A DNA stretch of 64,000 nucleotides from Haloterrigena sp. KLK7. Its GTDB lineage: Archaea; Halobacteriota; Halobacteria; Halobacteriales; Natrialbaceae. The DNA is taken from assembly GCF_037914945.1 (NCBI RefSeq), contig NZ_CP149787.1, positions 372,001-436,000 of the forward strand, written 5' to 3'. Within the stretch, counting starts at the first letter, position 1, and each line of letters opens with the position of its first letter. Below, piece after piece: positions 35,613 to 45,804 of the stretch. A model generated the notes under the pieces. It was not told the origin of the DNA and did no database searches. It saw only the letters and a program-made list of their open reading frames with translations. Both the position numbers and the translations under genes were made by a program.

Positions 35613-36190
35613 CGTTCCTGCAGCACCTCCGCTCGAACGAGCGTGTCGGCTTCGAGTAACTGCTCGATGACGTGGGCGTCCTCTTCGAGGTCTTCGAGGC
35701 GGTCGCGGAGCAGTTCGGCCGTGCCCGGATCGCCTCGTTCTTCCGCGAGAGCGATGTGGTCGCGCATACTGACGATCAGGGTCGCGTACCCCTCGAGATC
35801 ACCGTCCAGGGAGGTCCGAAGGTCGTAGAGGTCCTCGGCCTCGAGGTGGACGTCGGCCCGTTCCTGAAGCGTCGGCGGCGTGTTCGGCGGAATCCCCCCG
35901 AGTTCGACGATCCGAATCGCGAGCTCGTCGTTGACCTCGCGCACGCGTTTGTAGGCGTCCTCGAGGAAGTCAGCGACTTCCCCGTGTTCGGCGCCTGCAG
36001 CGGTCCAGTAATGCTTGCGAAGCAGGTAGAACAGGTTGAACGATCCCGCGTGGTCGACGCTCAAGGCGTCGACGATCACCTCGGCGTCGGCGGGGTCGAT
36101 CCGGAGCGCGTTTGCCGCGATGGTGCCCCACTCCTGACGGCGCTCGCCCGTCTCGGGCTCCCGAACGAGTCGCCCTTGTTTCTGTGCCAT
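35609..36190 (-). CDS. DpsA-family paralogue lacking ferroxidase residues (second of tandem trio)
   Basis: This Dps-like protein of about 193 residues shares the LRKHYW, GAE, DFLEDAY and LGG landmarks with DpsA. Numbered from the GTG at 36199, it has Tyr64, Ala76 and Ile95 where DpsA has His52, His64 and Glu83. Only Glu80 and Asp91 of the site survive. The ATG at 36190 was chosen over the GTG at 36199. The gene begins 13 bp after dpsA ends. Loss of the same three ligands as in the third paralogue indicates a shared ancestor that diverged in function. Confidence 0.8.
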   Translation of the reverse strand: MAQKQGRLVREPETGERRQEWGTIAANALRIDPADAEVIVDALSVDHAGSFNLFYLLRKHYWTAAGAEHGEVADFLEDAYKRVREVNDELAIRIVELGGIPPNTPPTLQERADVHLEAEDLYDLRTSLDGDLEGYATLIVSMRDHIALAEERGDPGTAELLRDRLEDLEEDAHVIEQLLEADTLVRAEVLQER

Positions 36191-36203
36191 TCGGGTCACC
36201 CGT

Positions 36204-36752
36204 TCAGTGAGTGGCCTCTTCGAGGACGAGCGTGTCGTCTTCGAGGTAGTGTTCGAAGTGGTGGCCGTCCTCCTCGAGGTGGACGAGGATCTCGCGCAGC
36301 AGCTCGCCGGTGGCGGGGTCGCCGAGGTTCTCGGCGAGTTCGATGCTGCCGCGCATCGACTCGATGATCTCGCCGTACATCTCGAGGTCGTTCTCGAACA
36401 TCGTGCGGACGTCGTAGACGTCCTCGCCCTCGAACTCGACGGTGGCGCGGTCCTCGAGGTTCGACGGGCCGGAGACGGGGACGCCGCCCAGTGCCTGGGC
36501 GCGCTCAGCGATCTCGTCGGCGCCCTCCTCGACGTGTTCGTAGGCCTCCTCGAGGAACTCGTGGAGCGGGAGGAACTCGGCGCCCTCGACGACCCAGTGG
36601 TGTTTCTTCAACTGGTGGTAGAGGACGTACGAGTTCGCCAGTTCGGAGTTCAGTGCCTCGACGATCTGTTCGGCTTTGTCCTGATCGAGCCGGAGCGCGT
36701 TTTCGTCGACGGTCCCGGCCTGTTGACGGACGGTCGTCTCTTGGGAGCTCAT
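36204..36752 (-). CDS. dpsA: DNA-protecting ferritin DpsA
   Basis: The 182-residue protein matches the length and sequence pattern of haloarchaeal DpsA. All ferroxidase ligands are present: His52 (KKHHW), His64 and Glu68 (LHEFLEE), Asp79 and Glu83 (ADEIAER). It would form a 12-subunit cage that oxidises iron with peroxide and stores it, protecting DNA. It is the first gene of a three-gene tandem array and has its own TATA-like box. Confidence 0.93.
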   Translation of the reverse strand: MSSQETTVRQQAGTVDENALRLDQDKAEQIVEALNSELANSYVLYHQLKKHHWVVEGAEFLPLHEFLEEAYEHVEEGADEIAERAQALGGVPVSGPSNLEDRATVEFEGEDVYDVRTMFENDLEMYGEIIESMRGSIELAENLGDPATGELLREILVHLEEDGHHFEHYLEDDTLVLEEATH

Positions 36753-36778
36753 CGCATGGGTGTTAGTCGCTCGACGAC

Positions 36779-36784
36779 CATATA
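36779..36784 (-). promoter_or_regulatory. TATA-like box of the dps array
   Basis: On the minus strand TATATG lies 30 nt before the dpsA ATG, fitting a leaderless transcript. Slightly upstream, around 36803-36823, the minus strand reads TTTAGGCCTCCC, a possible half-site for an iron-responsive DtxR-type regulator. That assignment is a guess. Confidence 0.45.
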
Positions 36785-37045
36785 CCTTTCAGGTACCACA
36801 CATTTTTTGGGAGGCCTAAATTCGTCTCGTAGATCGGGGAATCTCAGCCCGTATACCGGATCAACGGGACCTTCGGCGCAGCGAAACTGGAAGCACCTCT
36901 GTATTCATCGCGCCGTTTTTGGCAGCTATCCGAGAGGTAGAGGGCCGCTTCGGTAACGCCTTCGTCTCCACTGACTGTCTCGAGCGCGGACCCCACATAC
37001 GTTGGAAACGGGTTCAACACCGAACCCGCCCTCTGATCGACTACG

Positions 37046-37201
37046 ATGAAACGCGCAAACGTTCAGCGGAAGACCGCCGTCCGATGCGACGACTGCCAGG
37101 CCATCTTCACGGCCGAGATCGAGAACGACGGCGACGTCTTCCTGATCGGGATGGGCGACCGCTGTGGCTGTGGCGGGACCGAATTCCGGAGCTTCGCCTG
37201 A
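37046..37201 (+). CDS. Small zinc-ribbon protein
   Basis: A 51-residue frame begins MKRANVQRKTAVRCDDCQAI and ends DRCGCGGTEFRSFA. The CxxC and CxC pairs about 29 residues apart fit a zinc ribbon. Small zinc proteins like this are frequent and mostly uncharacterised in haloarchaea. It lies on the plus strand between the dps array and the mutase gene, 112 bp before the latter. Confidence 0.72.
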   Translation: MKRANVQRKTAVRCDDCQAIFTAEIENDGDVFLIGMGDRCGCGGTEFRSFA

Positions 37202-37281
37202 TCGGCCCTTCCTCACCCGAACGCGTCCGTTCCCCGATCGCCGTCGCGCCTCCTTCGTCACACGCTACCATTCCCCGGAAT

Positions 37282-37288
37282 CCTTAAT
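37282..37288 (+). promoter_or_regulatory. TATA-like box of the mutase gene
   Basis: CCTTAAT is centred 29 nt before the ATG at 37314, the leaderless spacing. It overlaps the alternative ATG at 37287, which argues against that upstream start. Confidence 0.5.
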
Positions 37289-37313
37289 GCCGCGTCCGGC
37301 AAATCGTGTGCGT

Positions 37314-39014
37314 ATGTACGACGAGGAGGACCTCGAGTCGATCCGCGAGGCCGCCGACGAGTGGGAACGGGAGACGCTCGAGCCGGCCCTCGACGCCCAC
37401 GGTGAGCGCAAGGACCGGTTCGCGACCGTCTCGAACCTCGAGGTCGACCGGCTCTACACGCCCGAGGACGTCGCCGACCTCGACTACCTCGAGGAGCTCG
37501 GCTTTCCCGGCGAGGAACCGTACACCCGCGGGCCGTACCCGACGATGTACCGCGGACGGACGTGGACGATGCGCCAGTTCGCGGGCTTCGGGACGGCAGA
37601 GGAGACTAACGAGCGCTTTCACTACCTGATCGACGAGGGCCAGACCGGGCTCTCCACCGCCTTCGACATGCCGTCGCTGATGGGACTCGACTCGGACGAC
37701 CCGATGAGCGAGGGCGAGATCGGCCGGGAGGGCGTCGCGGTCGACACGCTCCGGGACATGGAGATCCTCTTCGACGGGATCGATCTCGAGGAGATCTCGA
37801 CCTCGTTTACGATCAACCCCTCCGCGCCGGTGATCTACGCGATGTACGTCGCGCTGGCCGATCAGCGAGGCGTTCCGCGCGAGAACCTCCGCGGCACCCT
37901 CCAGAACGACATGTTCAAGGAGTTCATCGCCCAGAAGGAGTGGGTGATCCCCCCGAAGCCCTCGCTGGATCTCGTCACGGACGTCGTCGAGTTCAGCACC
38001 CGGGAGACGCCGAAGTTCCACCCCATCTCGGTCTCGGGCTATCACATCCGCGAGGCGGGGTCGACCGCCGTCCAGGAACTGGCGTTCACCCTCGCGGACG
38101 GCTTCGCCTACGTCGAGGACGCGATGGAGCGGGGCCTCGCGGTCGACGAGTTCGCGCCCCGACTCTCCTACTTCTTCAACTGCCACAACTCCTTCTTCGA
38201 GGAGATCGCGAAGTACCGGGCCGCCCGCCGGATCTACGCCCGCGTGATGGACGACTGGTACGACGCCGAGGCCGACGAGTCAAAGCGGCTCAAGTTCCAC
38301 ACCCAGACCGCGGGCCAGTCGCTGACCGCCCAGCAGCCGCTGAACAACGTCGTCCGGGTGACGATCCAGGCGCTGGCCGGCGTCCTCGGCGGCACGCAGT
38401 CGCTGCACACCAACAGCTTCGACGAGGCGCTGGCTCTGCCCTCCGAGAAGGCGGTCCGGGTCGCCCTGCGCACCCAGCAGATCATCGCCGAGGAGTCCGG
38501 CGCGGCGGACATCGTCGACCCGATGGGCGGCAGTTTCGCCGTCGAGGCGCTCACCGACGAGACCGAGCAACGCGCCATGCGGTATATCGAGGAGATCCGC
38601 GAGATGGGCGACGGCTCCGTTCGGGACGGCGTCCTGAAGGGCATCGAGGACGGCTACTTCCTCCGGGAGATCCAGGACGCCTCCTACGAGTACCAGGAGC
38701 GCGTCGAGCGCGGCGAGGAGGTCGTCGTCGGCGTCAATAAGTACACCCTCGAGGAGGACACCAGCCCCGACACCCTCCAGATCGACGAGACGACCGCCGA
38801 GCGCCAGCTGGCGCGTCTGGAAGACGTCAAGGCCGATCGCGACGACGCGGCCGTCGAAGCGGCCCTCGAGGACCTCCGCGAGGCGAGCGAGCGCGGGGAA
38901 AACACGATCCCGTACATCGTCGACGCGGTGAAGGCGTACGCGACGATGGGCGAGATCATGCAGGTGTTCGAGGACCAGCACGGCGCCTATAGCGAAGAAA
39001 TCGGATTAGCGTGA
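37314..39014 (+). CDS. Methylmalonyl-CoA mutase, large (catalytic) subunit
   Basis: The 566-residue protein is the catalytic TIM-barrel half of a B12-dependent acyl-CoA mutase. Landmarks are FPGEEPYTRGPYPTMYRGR, TMRQFAGFGTAEETNERFHY, TAFDMPSLMGLDSD, ISVSGYHIREAGSTAVQELA and GVLGGTQSLHTNSFDEALAL. No cobalamin-binding domain (DxHxxG) follows, so that must be a separate small subunit elsewhere. It interconverts methylmalonyl-CoA and succinyl-CoA in propionate and related metabolism. The TATA position supports the start MYDEEDLES. Confidence 0.93.
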   Translation: MYDEEDLESIREAADEWERETLEPALDAHGERKDRFATVSNLEVDRLYTPEDVADLDYLEELGFPGEEPYTRGPYPTMYRGRTWTMRQFAGFGTAEETNERFHYLIDEGQTGLSTAFDMPSLMGLDSDDPMSEGEIGREGVAVDTLRDMEILFDGIDLEEISTSFTINPSAPVIYAMYVALADQRGVPRENLRGTLQNDMFKEFIAQKEWVIPPKPSLDLVTDVVEFSTRETPKFHPISVSGYHIREAGSTAVQELAFTLADGFAYVEDAMERGLAVDEFAPRLSYFFNCHNSFFEEIAKYRAARRIYARVMDDWYDAEADESKRLKFHTQTAGQSLTAQQPLNNVVRVTIQALAGVLGGTQSLHTNSFDEALALPSEKAVRVALRTQQIIAEESGAADIVDPMGGSFAVEALTDETEQRAMRYIEEIREMGDGSVRDGVLKGIEDGYFLREIQDASYEYQERVERGEEVVVGVNKYTLEEDTSPDTLQIDETTAERQLARLEDVKADRDDAAVEAALEDLREASERGENTIPYIVDAVKAYATMGEIMQVFEDQHGAYSEEIGLA

Positions 39015-39040
39015 GAACGGACCGCAGTTACGCGGCGGTC

Positions 39041-39394
39041 TCAGTTCGTAACGGAGCGGCCGTCCTCGAGTTGTACTCGTAGCTGCTCGGATCGCTCGCT
39101 GTGTTCTCGCAACGAGACCGCATCCCGTTCCTGACTGTAGTGGACGTACGCCGCGTCCGCCAGTTTCGGGACGTGCACGTGGTACAGCGAGAGATAGATG
39201 CGTTTCACCGCTTCGGGAGAGATCTCCGAAAGCGGCGCGTCGCGCTCCCGGACGGCGACTTCGTCGGCCAGATCGGCCAACGGCAGCGGATTCTCGTACT
39301 CTCGCAGACACTCGAGGGCGTAACGGCGACGGCGATGTGAGAGGAGTTCGAAGACGGTGTTTGCGGATTCGTCCGCTTCTCGTGGCCCAACCAT
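39041..39394 (-). CDS. DUF7344-like winged-helix protein
   Basis: The 117-residue protein (from the ATG at 39394) contains TVFELLSHRRRRYALECLRE, LADLADEVAVRE and KRIYLSLYHVHVPKLADAAY, the layout of a family of small haloarchaeal winged-helix regulators. It probably binds DNA as a dimer. It is convergent with the mutase gene, 26 bp away. The target is unknown. A relative lies at 58828-59193. Confidence 0.7.
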   Translation of the reverse strand: MVGPREADESANTVFELLSHRRRRYALECLREYENPLPLADLADEVAVRERDAPLSEISPEAVKRIYLSLYHVHVPKLADAAYVHYSQERDAVSLREHSERSEQLRVQLEDGRSVTN

Positions 39395-39485
39395 ACGAGA
39401 GCAAGCCGTCCCACATGGAAGAGAGACCGGGTTGTATACACCATGAGCAACGACCAAAATGCCGACGAGCGCGCTGCTCGGAGCG

Positions 39486-40316
39486 TCAGAACACGAGCGT
39501 CGACGCCAGTCCGACGAGTCCGGCGAGCGTGAATCCCAGCCCCGGAATCGCGAGCAGTCCGCCGAAGATCACGTAGAGCGACCCCGACCGGTGTCGGTCG
39601 GGGATCACCGTCGACCGGTCGCCGGCCGACACCTCGAACCAGTCGCCGCCGCCGACGGTGACCGGGGCGCCGTCCGCGGGGCTTCGAGTGTCGTCGACGA
39701 CGGACCCGCCGAAGACGTTGACGTCGGCCCCCGGCTCGAGGCGCAGTTCGCGATACTGGGAGACCGTCTCGCTCGAGGCGGACGCTCCGTCGGTCGGGTC
39801 AGCGTCCGCACCGGGCAGCCCGACCGCGGCGAGCCGATCGCGCACGTCTCCGGAGAGGTCGGCCCGGTCCGTCCACGCCGTCGCGTCCGGCTCCCAGTCG
39901 GCCAGCGAGAGGACGGCGTCGGTCGGATCGACCGCGACGCGGGCGTCGCCGTCGTCGACCAGGAAGGGGACGCCGGCCGACGCCCGCCCGTCGTGGGTCC
40001 ACAGTTCGTCCGCGTCCGCGTTCGCGTCGACGTCGGCGCGGTTTCGGGTCCGCGACTGCACCGCGTAGGCCAGACAGGCCCGTCCGGAGATCGGGGCCTC
40101 GAGCGTTCCCTCGTCGCTCGCCCGCGCGGTCCCCTCGAACGCGACGAGCCCGGTCGCGTCGGGCACCTCCTCGAGCGGCGTCGGGCCGGCCGTCCGGAGC
40201 CGTCGAGCGAGTCGAACGCGACCGACGCCGATCGAGGCGACGAACAGGCCGGCCCCGAGGATCGCCAGCCCGACCAGCAGCGCCCCGCTCGTGACGAGCA
40301 GATTCGTCGGCGGCAT
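39486..40316 (-). CDS. Membrane protein with GIDE-like organisation
   Basis: The 276-residue protein has one hydrophobic helix near the N-terminus (SGALLVGLAILGAGLFVASI) and one or two at the C-terminus (VIFGGLLAIPGLGFTLAGLV). The soluble middle includes GTARASDEGTLEAPISGRAC followed by LAYAVQ, a pattern seen in GIDE/MULAN-like membrane proteins. An acidic insertion follows. Function is unknown. The family assignment is tentative. It diverges from acsA. Confidence 0.55.
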   Translation of the reverse strand: MPPTNLLVTSGALLVGLAILGAGLFVASIGVGRVRLARRLRTAGPTPLEEVPDATGLVAFEGTARASDEGTLEAPISGRACLAYAVQSRTRNRADVDANADADELWTHDGRASAGVPFLVDDGDARVAVDPTDAVLSLADWEPDATAWTDRADLSGDVRDRLAAVGLPGADADPTDGASASSETVSQYRELRLEPGADVNVFGGSVVDDTRSPADGAPVTVGGGDWFEVSAGDRSTVIPDRHRSGSLYVIFGGLLAIPGLGFTLAGLVGLASTLVF

Positions 40317-40437
40317 ACCGACCGATTGCGGACCCGGAAGGATAATTCCCGCGAACCGTCAGCTCTCGCGGCCGCGCGCGGCGTCGGGGCGGTCGGCGGG
40401 CGCTCGAAACCGCCGGACGGGATGCCGATAGAGGAAC

Positions 40438-40445
40438 GTTTATCC
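40438..40445 (+). promoter_or_regulatory. TATA-like box of acsA
   Basis: GTTTATCC is centred about 31 nt before the ATG at 40473, supporting that start and a leaderless or near-leaderless transcript. Confidence 0.45.
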
Positions 40446-40472
40446 CGATCTTGTCCGATGATAGCAGTGAGT

Positions 40473-42572
<2,100 letters not shown>

Positions 42573-42593
42573 TCGCATCGCCGCCCGCCGCCG

Positions 42594-42860
42594 TCACACC
42601 GCGTTTTCGTCGAACCGCGAGATGGCCTGAACGACCAGGAGGAACGTCACCAGAAAGACGCCGACGGTCACGCCGCCGTAGAGGGCGAACGTGGCCGGCG
42701 TGACGGGAACGGCCGTTTCGAGGACGGTGACCGCCTCGAGGCCGGTCACGACGGGGAGCGCGTAGCCGAGGACGGCGCCGAAGGCGGCGGTCGCGACGAC
42801 CAGTACGAGACAGAGGCCGCCGACCACGCGGCGCCCGCCCAGTTGTCGATCGGCAGTCAC
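42594..42860 (-). CDS. Small two-helix membrane protein
   Basis: From a GTG at 42860 the 88-residue product reads VTADRQLGGRRVVGGLCLVL, then a second helix (FALYGGVTVGVFLVTFLLVV) and a short charged end. The longer open frame upstream is arginine-rich and implausible. No family is certain. It begins a group of small membrane proteins (42.6-44.1 kb) of the type often seen near haloarchaeal terminal oxidases, but no oxidase gene is present here. Confidence 0.6.
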   Translation of the reverse strand: MTADRQLGGRRVVGGLCLVLVVATAAFGAVLGYALPVVTGLEAVTVLETAVPVTPATFALYGGVTVGVFLVTFLLVVQAISRFDENAV

Positions 42861-43210
42861 GAGCGTCCGTTCGCGGCGCACGTCCGAGGTCCTTGCGTTT
42901 TCGTCTCGCGCGGAGCGGTCGCGTCCCCGCCGTCGCCCCGAGACCGATTCGTTCTCGCGGTTCCCAAAGTCATTTGGCAGTACTTGTTTCGGCGATATCG
43001 CCGTACGAACGCGTACGGCAGGTCGTCGACACCGGGCCTCTCTCCGTTCCCTGCCGTCGCACTCCCAATCCCATCCATCTCCCCACTGCCCGTGTCGCGC
43101 CGCCCGCTGCCGAGCGCGACACCGCTGACCCGCGCGAACGACGTCGGCGCGTTCGCGCGCCACCGCCCGTTTTTTATCGGACGTCGTCGTACTCTCGAGG
43201 CAGTATCACC
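42861..43210. other. Gene-free divergent spacer
   Basis: About 350 bp between the two-helix protein and the single-helix protein. Open frames here are low-quality arginine/serine shadows. The region presumably holds both promoters, but no clear TATA box or hairpin was singled out. Confidence 0.4.
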
Positions 43211-43345
43211 GTGGTCTCCGAACCGACCGATACCGACGCCCAGGAGTCGTCCCGACGACTCGCCGAGAAAGAGCTGTTTCTGTTGCTACTCGTCGGTATC
43301 GCCCTCCTGATGGCGCTGCTGGGGTTCGTGCTCATCGTTACCTGA
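43211..43345 (+). CDS. 44-residue single-helix membrane protein
   Basis: A GTG start gives a protein with a polar first half (VSEPTDTDAQESSRRLAEKE) and one strongly hydrophobic helix (LFLLLLVGIALLMALLGFVL) at the C-terminus. Size and layout resemble small accessory subunits of membrane complexes, for example CbaC-like oxidase subunits, but this is only an analogy. The clear helix and acidic leader make it more likely a real gene than a chance frame. Confidence 0.6.
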   Translation: MVSEPTDTDAQESSRRLAEKELFLLLLVGIALLMALLGFVLIVT

Positions 43346-43391
43346 CCGACTCGAGTCGAGAGGACGGGAACGGAGATATCGGCCGGCGCGG

Positions 43392-43655
43392 TCAGTTCCG
43401 CTCTCGCTCGCTCGTCGTCGACTCGTGGCGCGTGCGGTCGTCCCCTTCGATCACGCGCGCCGCGTAGTAGGTGACGAAGCCGAGGGTCGCGATCATCGAC
43501 AGCAGGATCGCGAACTGGATCGTCGACTGCAACGGTTCGATCCCCCACGGGTTGAATATCGCGAAGAGGGCGACGAAGAACACCATAATCGCGAGGGGGA
43601 TCAGGTTGACCGCGAGATCGAGCGTGACTTCGGCGTCGAATGCGGGTCGGCTCAT
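43392..43655 (-). CDS. Small two-helix membrane protein
   Basis: The 87-residue protein has helices around LAVNLIPLAIMVFFVALFAI and FAILLSMIATLGFVTYYAAR, separated by a short NPWGIEPLQST loop, and ends with a charged tail. It begins 6 bp after the larger membrane protein gene upstream, so the two form an operon. It resembles uncharacterised proteins found near haloarchaeal respiratory oxidases. Function is unknown. Confidence 0.68.
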   Translation of the reverse strand: MSRPAFDAEVTLDLAVNLIPLAIMVFFVALFAIFNPWGIEPLQSTIQFAILLSMIATLGFVTYYAARVIEGDDRTRHESTTSERERN

Positions 43656-43661
43656 GGATAT

Positions 43662-44069
43662 CTATCGATGGTAGCGGCGTCGGTAGTGGACGATCACGGT
43701 ACCGACGACCGTCACGATGCCCGCGATCGCGATCGCGAGGCCGCGAGTGGTCAGGCCGGTCAGTCCGTCGACCGCGGCCGGCGCGACGGTGTCGGTTCCG
43801 AGCGCGTACAGCATCCCGCCGCCGAGTGCGAAGACGGCGCCGAAACCCATCGCGACGGGCAACGGATCGGTGACGTGGTCCGACTCGGCGAGGATTCCCG
43901 CGACGCTGGCGGCGAACAGCACGAGTCCGCCGACCGCGACCGGGAAGAGGTCGACGACGATGCCGACCTCCGACCCCGCGAGTCCGATCGCGATCAGGAC
44001 GGGCCACGGGCTCGCGGTCGGACGCTCGCGATCGCGGTCGCGGTCGTTCGCGCTCGAGTGATCGACCAT
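43662..44069 (-). CDS. Four-helix membrane protein
   Basis: The 135-residue protein begins with a charged stretch rich in Asp/Arg repeats (RDRDRERP) and then has four hydrophobic helices, ending in VGTVIVHYRRRYHR. It heads a two-gene unit with the small membrane protein downstream. It is probably an accessory membrane protein. No catalytic motif is visible. Confidence 0.68.
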   Translation of the reverse strand: MVDHSSANDRDRDRERPTASPWPVLIAIGLAGSEVGIVVDLFPVAVGGLVLFAASVAGILAESDHVTDPLPVAMGFGAVFALGGGMLYALGTDTVAPAAVDGLTGLTTRGLAIAIAGIVTVVGTVIVHYRRRYHR

Positions 44070-44207
44070 CGCGGTCGGCTACCACGTCCCGTCAGTAGTA
44101 GCTAGGGTCGGCCGTCGGTTCGGGAGACAGTCATCGGGACAGACAGAACGGACGGCCGGTCGACGGCGTGGACCGCGCCGCTCGGCGCCGGTCGCTCGCA
44201 CTCGCGA

Positions 44208-44375
44208 TCACGCCTCGCGTTCGATAACGAACTCGGTGAACTCGTGGAGTTTCCGGGTCGTCTCCGCGTCGAACTCGAGGCGATCGATCGCCGCGCGGGC
44301 CTGGGCGGCCAACTCCTTTCGAGAGGGAGCGACGTGAAAGGGATTCCCAGTTTGTCGTATCAGTTTCGAAAGCAT
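44208..44375 (-). CDS. Small conserved-looking hypothetical protein
   Basis: A 55-residue frame begins MLSKLIRQTGNPFHVAPSRK and ends FTEFVIEREA. The amphipathic, acidic-biased composition looks protein-like rather than a random high-GC frame, unlike the competing longer frame on the same strand. It diverges from the M28 peptidase gene. No function is recognised. Confidence 0.5.
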   Translation of the reverse strand: MLSKLIRQTGNPFHVAPSRKELAAQARAAIDRLEFDAETTRKLHEFTEFVIEREA

Positions 44376-44453
44376 GGTAAATTGTCACCTCCGCTCGCGA
44401 CGAATCGCGGCGCGAACGGTACAGTTTCCCGGCCGGCAGTCCACAGCGGAGGT

Positions 44454-45764
44454 ATGACCGACTGGATCGGTGACGTCTTCACGAGCGACGCCGGGTGGAC
44501 CCACCTCGAGACCCTCGTCGACATCGGAAACCGGATGGCCGGCAGCGACGGCGAGCGCGAGGCCGCCGAGGCGACTCGCGACGCGCTGGCCGACGCCGGC
44601 GCCCGAAACGCCCGCCTCGAGGAGTTCGACATTCAGGGCTGGACGCGCGAGGAGAGCGCGATCACCGCGGGCGGGACGAGTCAGAACTGCATCGCCTTGC
44701 CGCGCAGTCCCGCCGACCGCGTATCGGCGCCGCTGGTCGACCTCGGCTACGGTCTCCCCGCGGACTTCGAGGAGATCGACCTCGAGGGCGCGATCGTCAT
44801 GGTCCGCAGCGACGTCCCTGACTACTACGATCGCTACCTCCACCGCCGGGAGAAGTACTACCACGCCGTCGAGAACGGGGCCGCGGGGTTCGTCTACCGG
44901 AACCACGTCGAGGGCTGTCTGCCGCCGACCGGGAGCGTCGGAACCGACGAGGAACCCATCGGCGAGATCCCGGCCGTCGGCGTCTCGAGCGAGGTCGGCG
45001 CGCGACTGGCTCGGCGGTTCGACGGCGCGGAGATCGAACTGACCGTCGAGGCCGACGTGGGTCCGGCGACGAGCCAGAACGTCCACGCCGAACTCGGTCC
45101 CGACACCGACGAGCGCGTGCTGGTGACGAGTCACGTCGACGCCCACGACATCGCGGAGGGCGCCTCGGACAACGGCGCCGGGACCGCAATGGTCGTCGAA
45201 CTCGCCACTGCGCTGGCCGCCCGGGAGGACGCCCTCGAGACCCGCGTGGAGTTCGTCGCCTACGGCGCCGAAGAGGTCGGACTGGTCGGCTCGAACCGCC
45301 ACGCCGAGCGGGCGGACCGCGAGTCGATCACGGCCATCGTCAACAACGACGGCGTCGTCAGCGACCGAACGCTGTCGCTGACGACTCACGGTTTCGACGA
45401 CCTCGAGGCGGCCGCCGACGCGGTCGCCGACCGATACGACCACCCGGTCGAGACGGTGCCGAAACTCGGCCCCCACAGCGACCACTGGCCGTTCGTCCAG
45501 TGGGGCGTCCCCGGCTACCACGTCAAATCGACGTCGGACGAGGTCGGCCGCGGCTGGGCCCACACGTTCGCCGACACCGTAGAGAAGCTCGAGCGGCGAA
45601 CGCTCCGCGAGCAGGCGGTCCTCCTGACCGACCTCGTCGTCGAACTCGCTCGCGAGGACGCGACCGTCGAGCATCGCGACCCCGACGCGATCGCCGCCGA
45701 CCTCGAGGCGCAGGACCTCGCCGAAGGAATGCGGATCACCGGCGACTGGCCCTACGACGACTAG
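44454..45764 (+). CDS. M28-family zinc aminopeptidase
   Basis: The 436-residue protein has a PA-like insert domain in the first half and the M28 metal ligands in the second: VTSHVDAHDIAEGASDNGAG (His, Asp), YGAEEVGLVGS (catalytic Glu and metal Glu), NNDGV and a late HTFADTVEKL (His). It would remove N-terminal amino acids from peptides. No signal peptide is seen, so it is probably cytoplasmic. A GGAGGT motif precedes the ATG at 44454. Confidence 0.9.
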   Translation: MTDWIGDVFTSDAGWTHLETLVDIGNRMAGSDGEREAAEATRDALADAGARNARLEEFDIQGWTREESAITAGGTSQNCIALPRSPADRVSAPLVDLGYGLPADFEEIDLEGAIVMVRSDVPDYYDRYLHRREKYYHAVENGAAGFVYRNHVEGCLPPTGSVGTDEEPIGEIPAVGVSSEVGARLARRFDGAEIELTVEADVGPATSQNVHAELGPDTDERVLVTSHVDAHDIAEGASDNGAGTAMVVELATALAAREDALETRVEFVAYGAEEVGLVGSNRHAERADRESITAIVNNDGVVSDRTLSLTTHGFDDLEAAADAVADRYDHPVETVPKLGPHSDHWPFVQWGVPGYHVKSTSDEVGRGWAHTFADTVEKLERRTLREQAVLLTDLVVELAREDATVEHRDPDAIAADLEAQDLAEGMRITGDWPYDD

Positions 45765-45804
45765 AACCCCACGTCTTTTTTCGGACCCGCGCTAACGGCC
45801 CGAC

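Noticed and set aside
39459-40472. In-frame N-terminal extension of acetyl-CoA synthetase
   Set aside because: It lies upstream of the TATA-like box, has no similarity to the enzyme and overlaps the divergent membrane protein gene.
44131-44388. 85-codon minus-strand frame
   Set aside because: Arginine-rich composition. A different frame of the same region gives a more protein-like 55-residue product.
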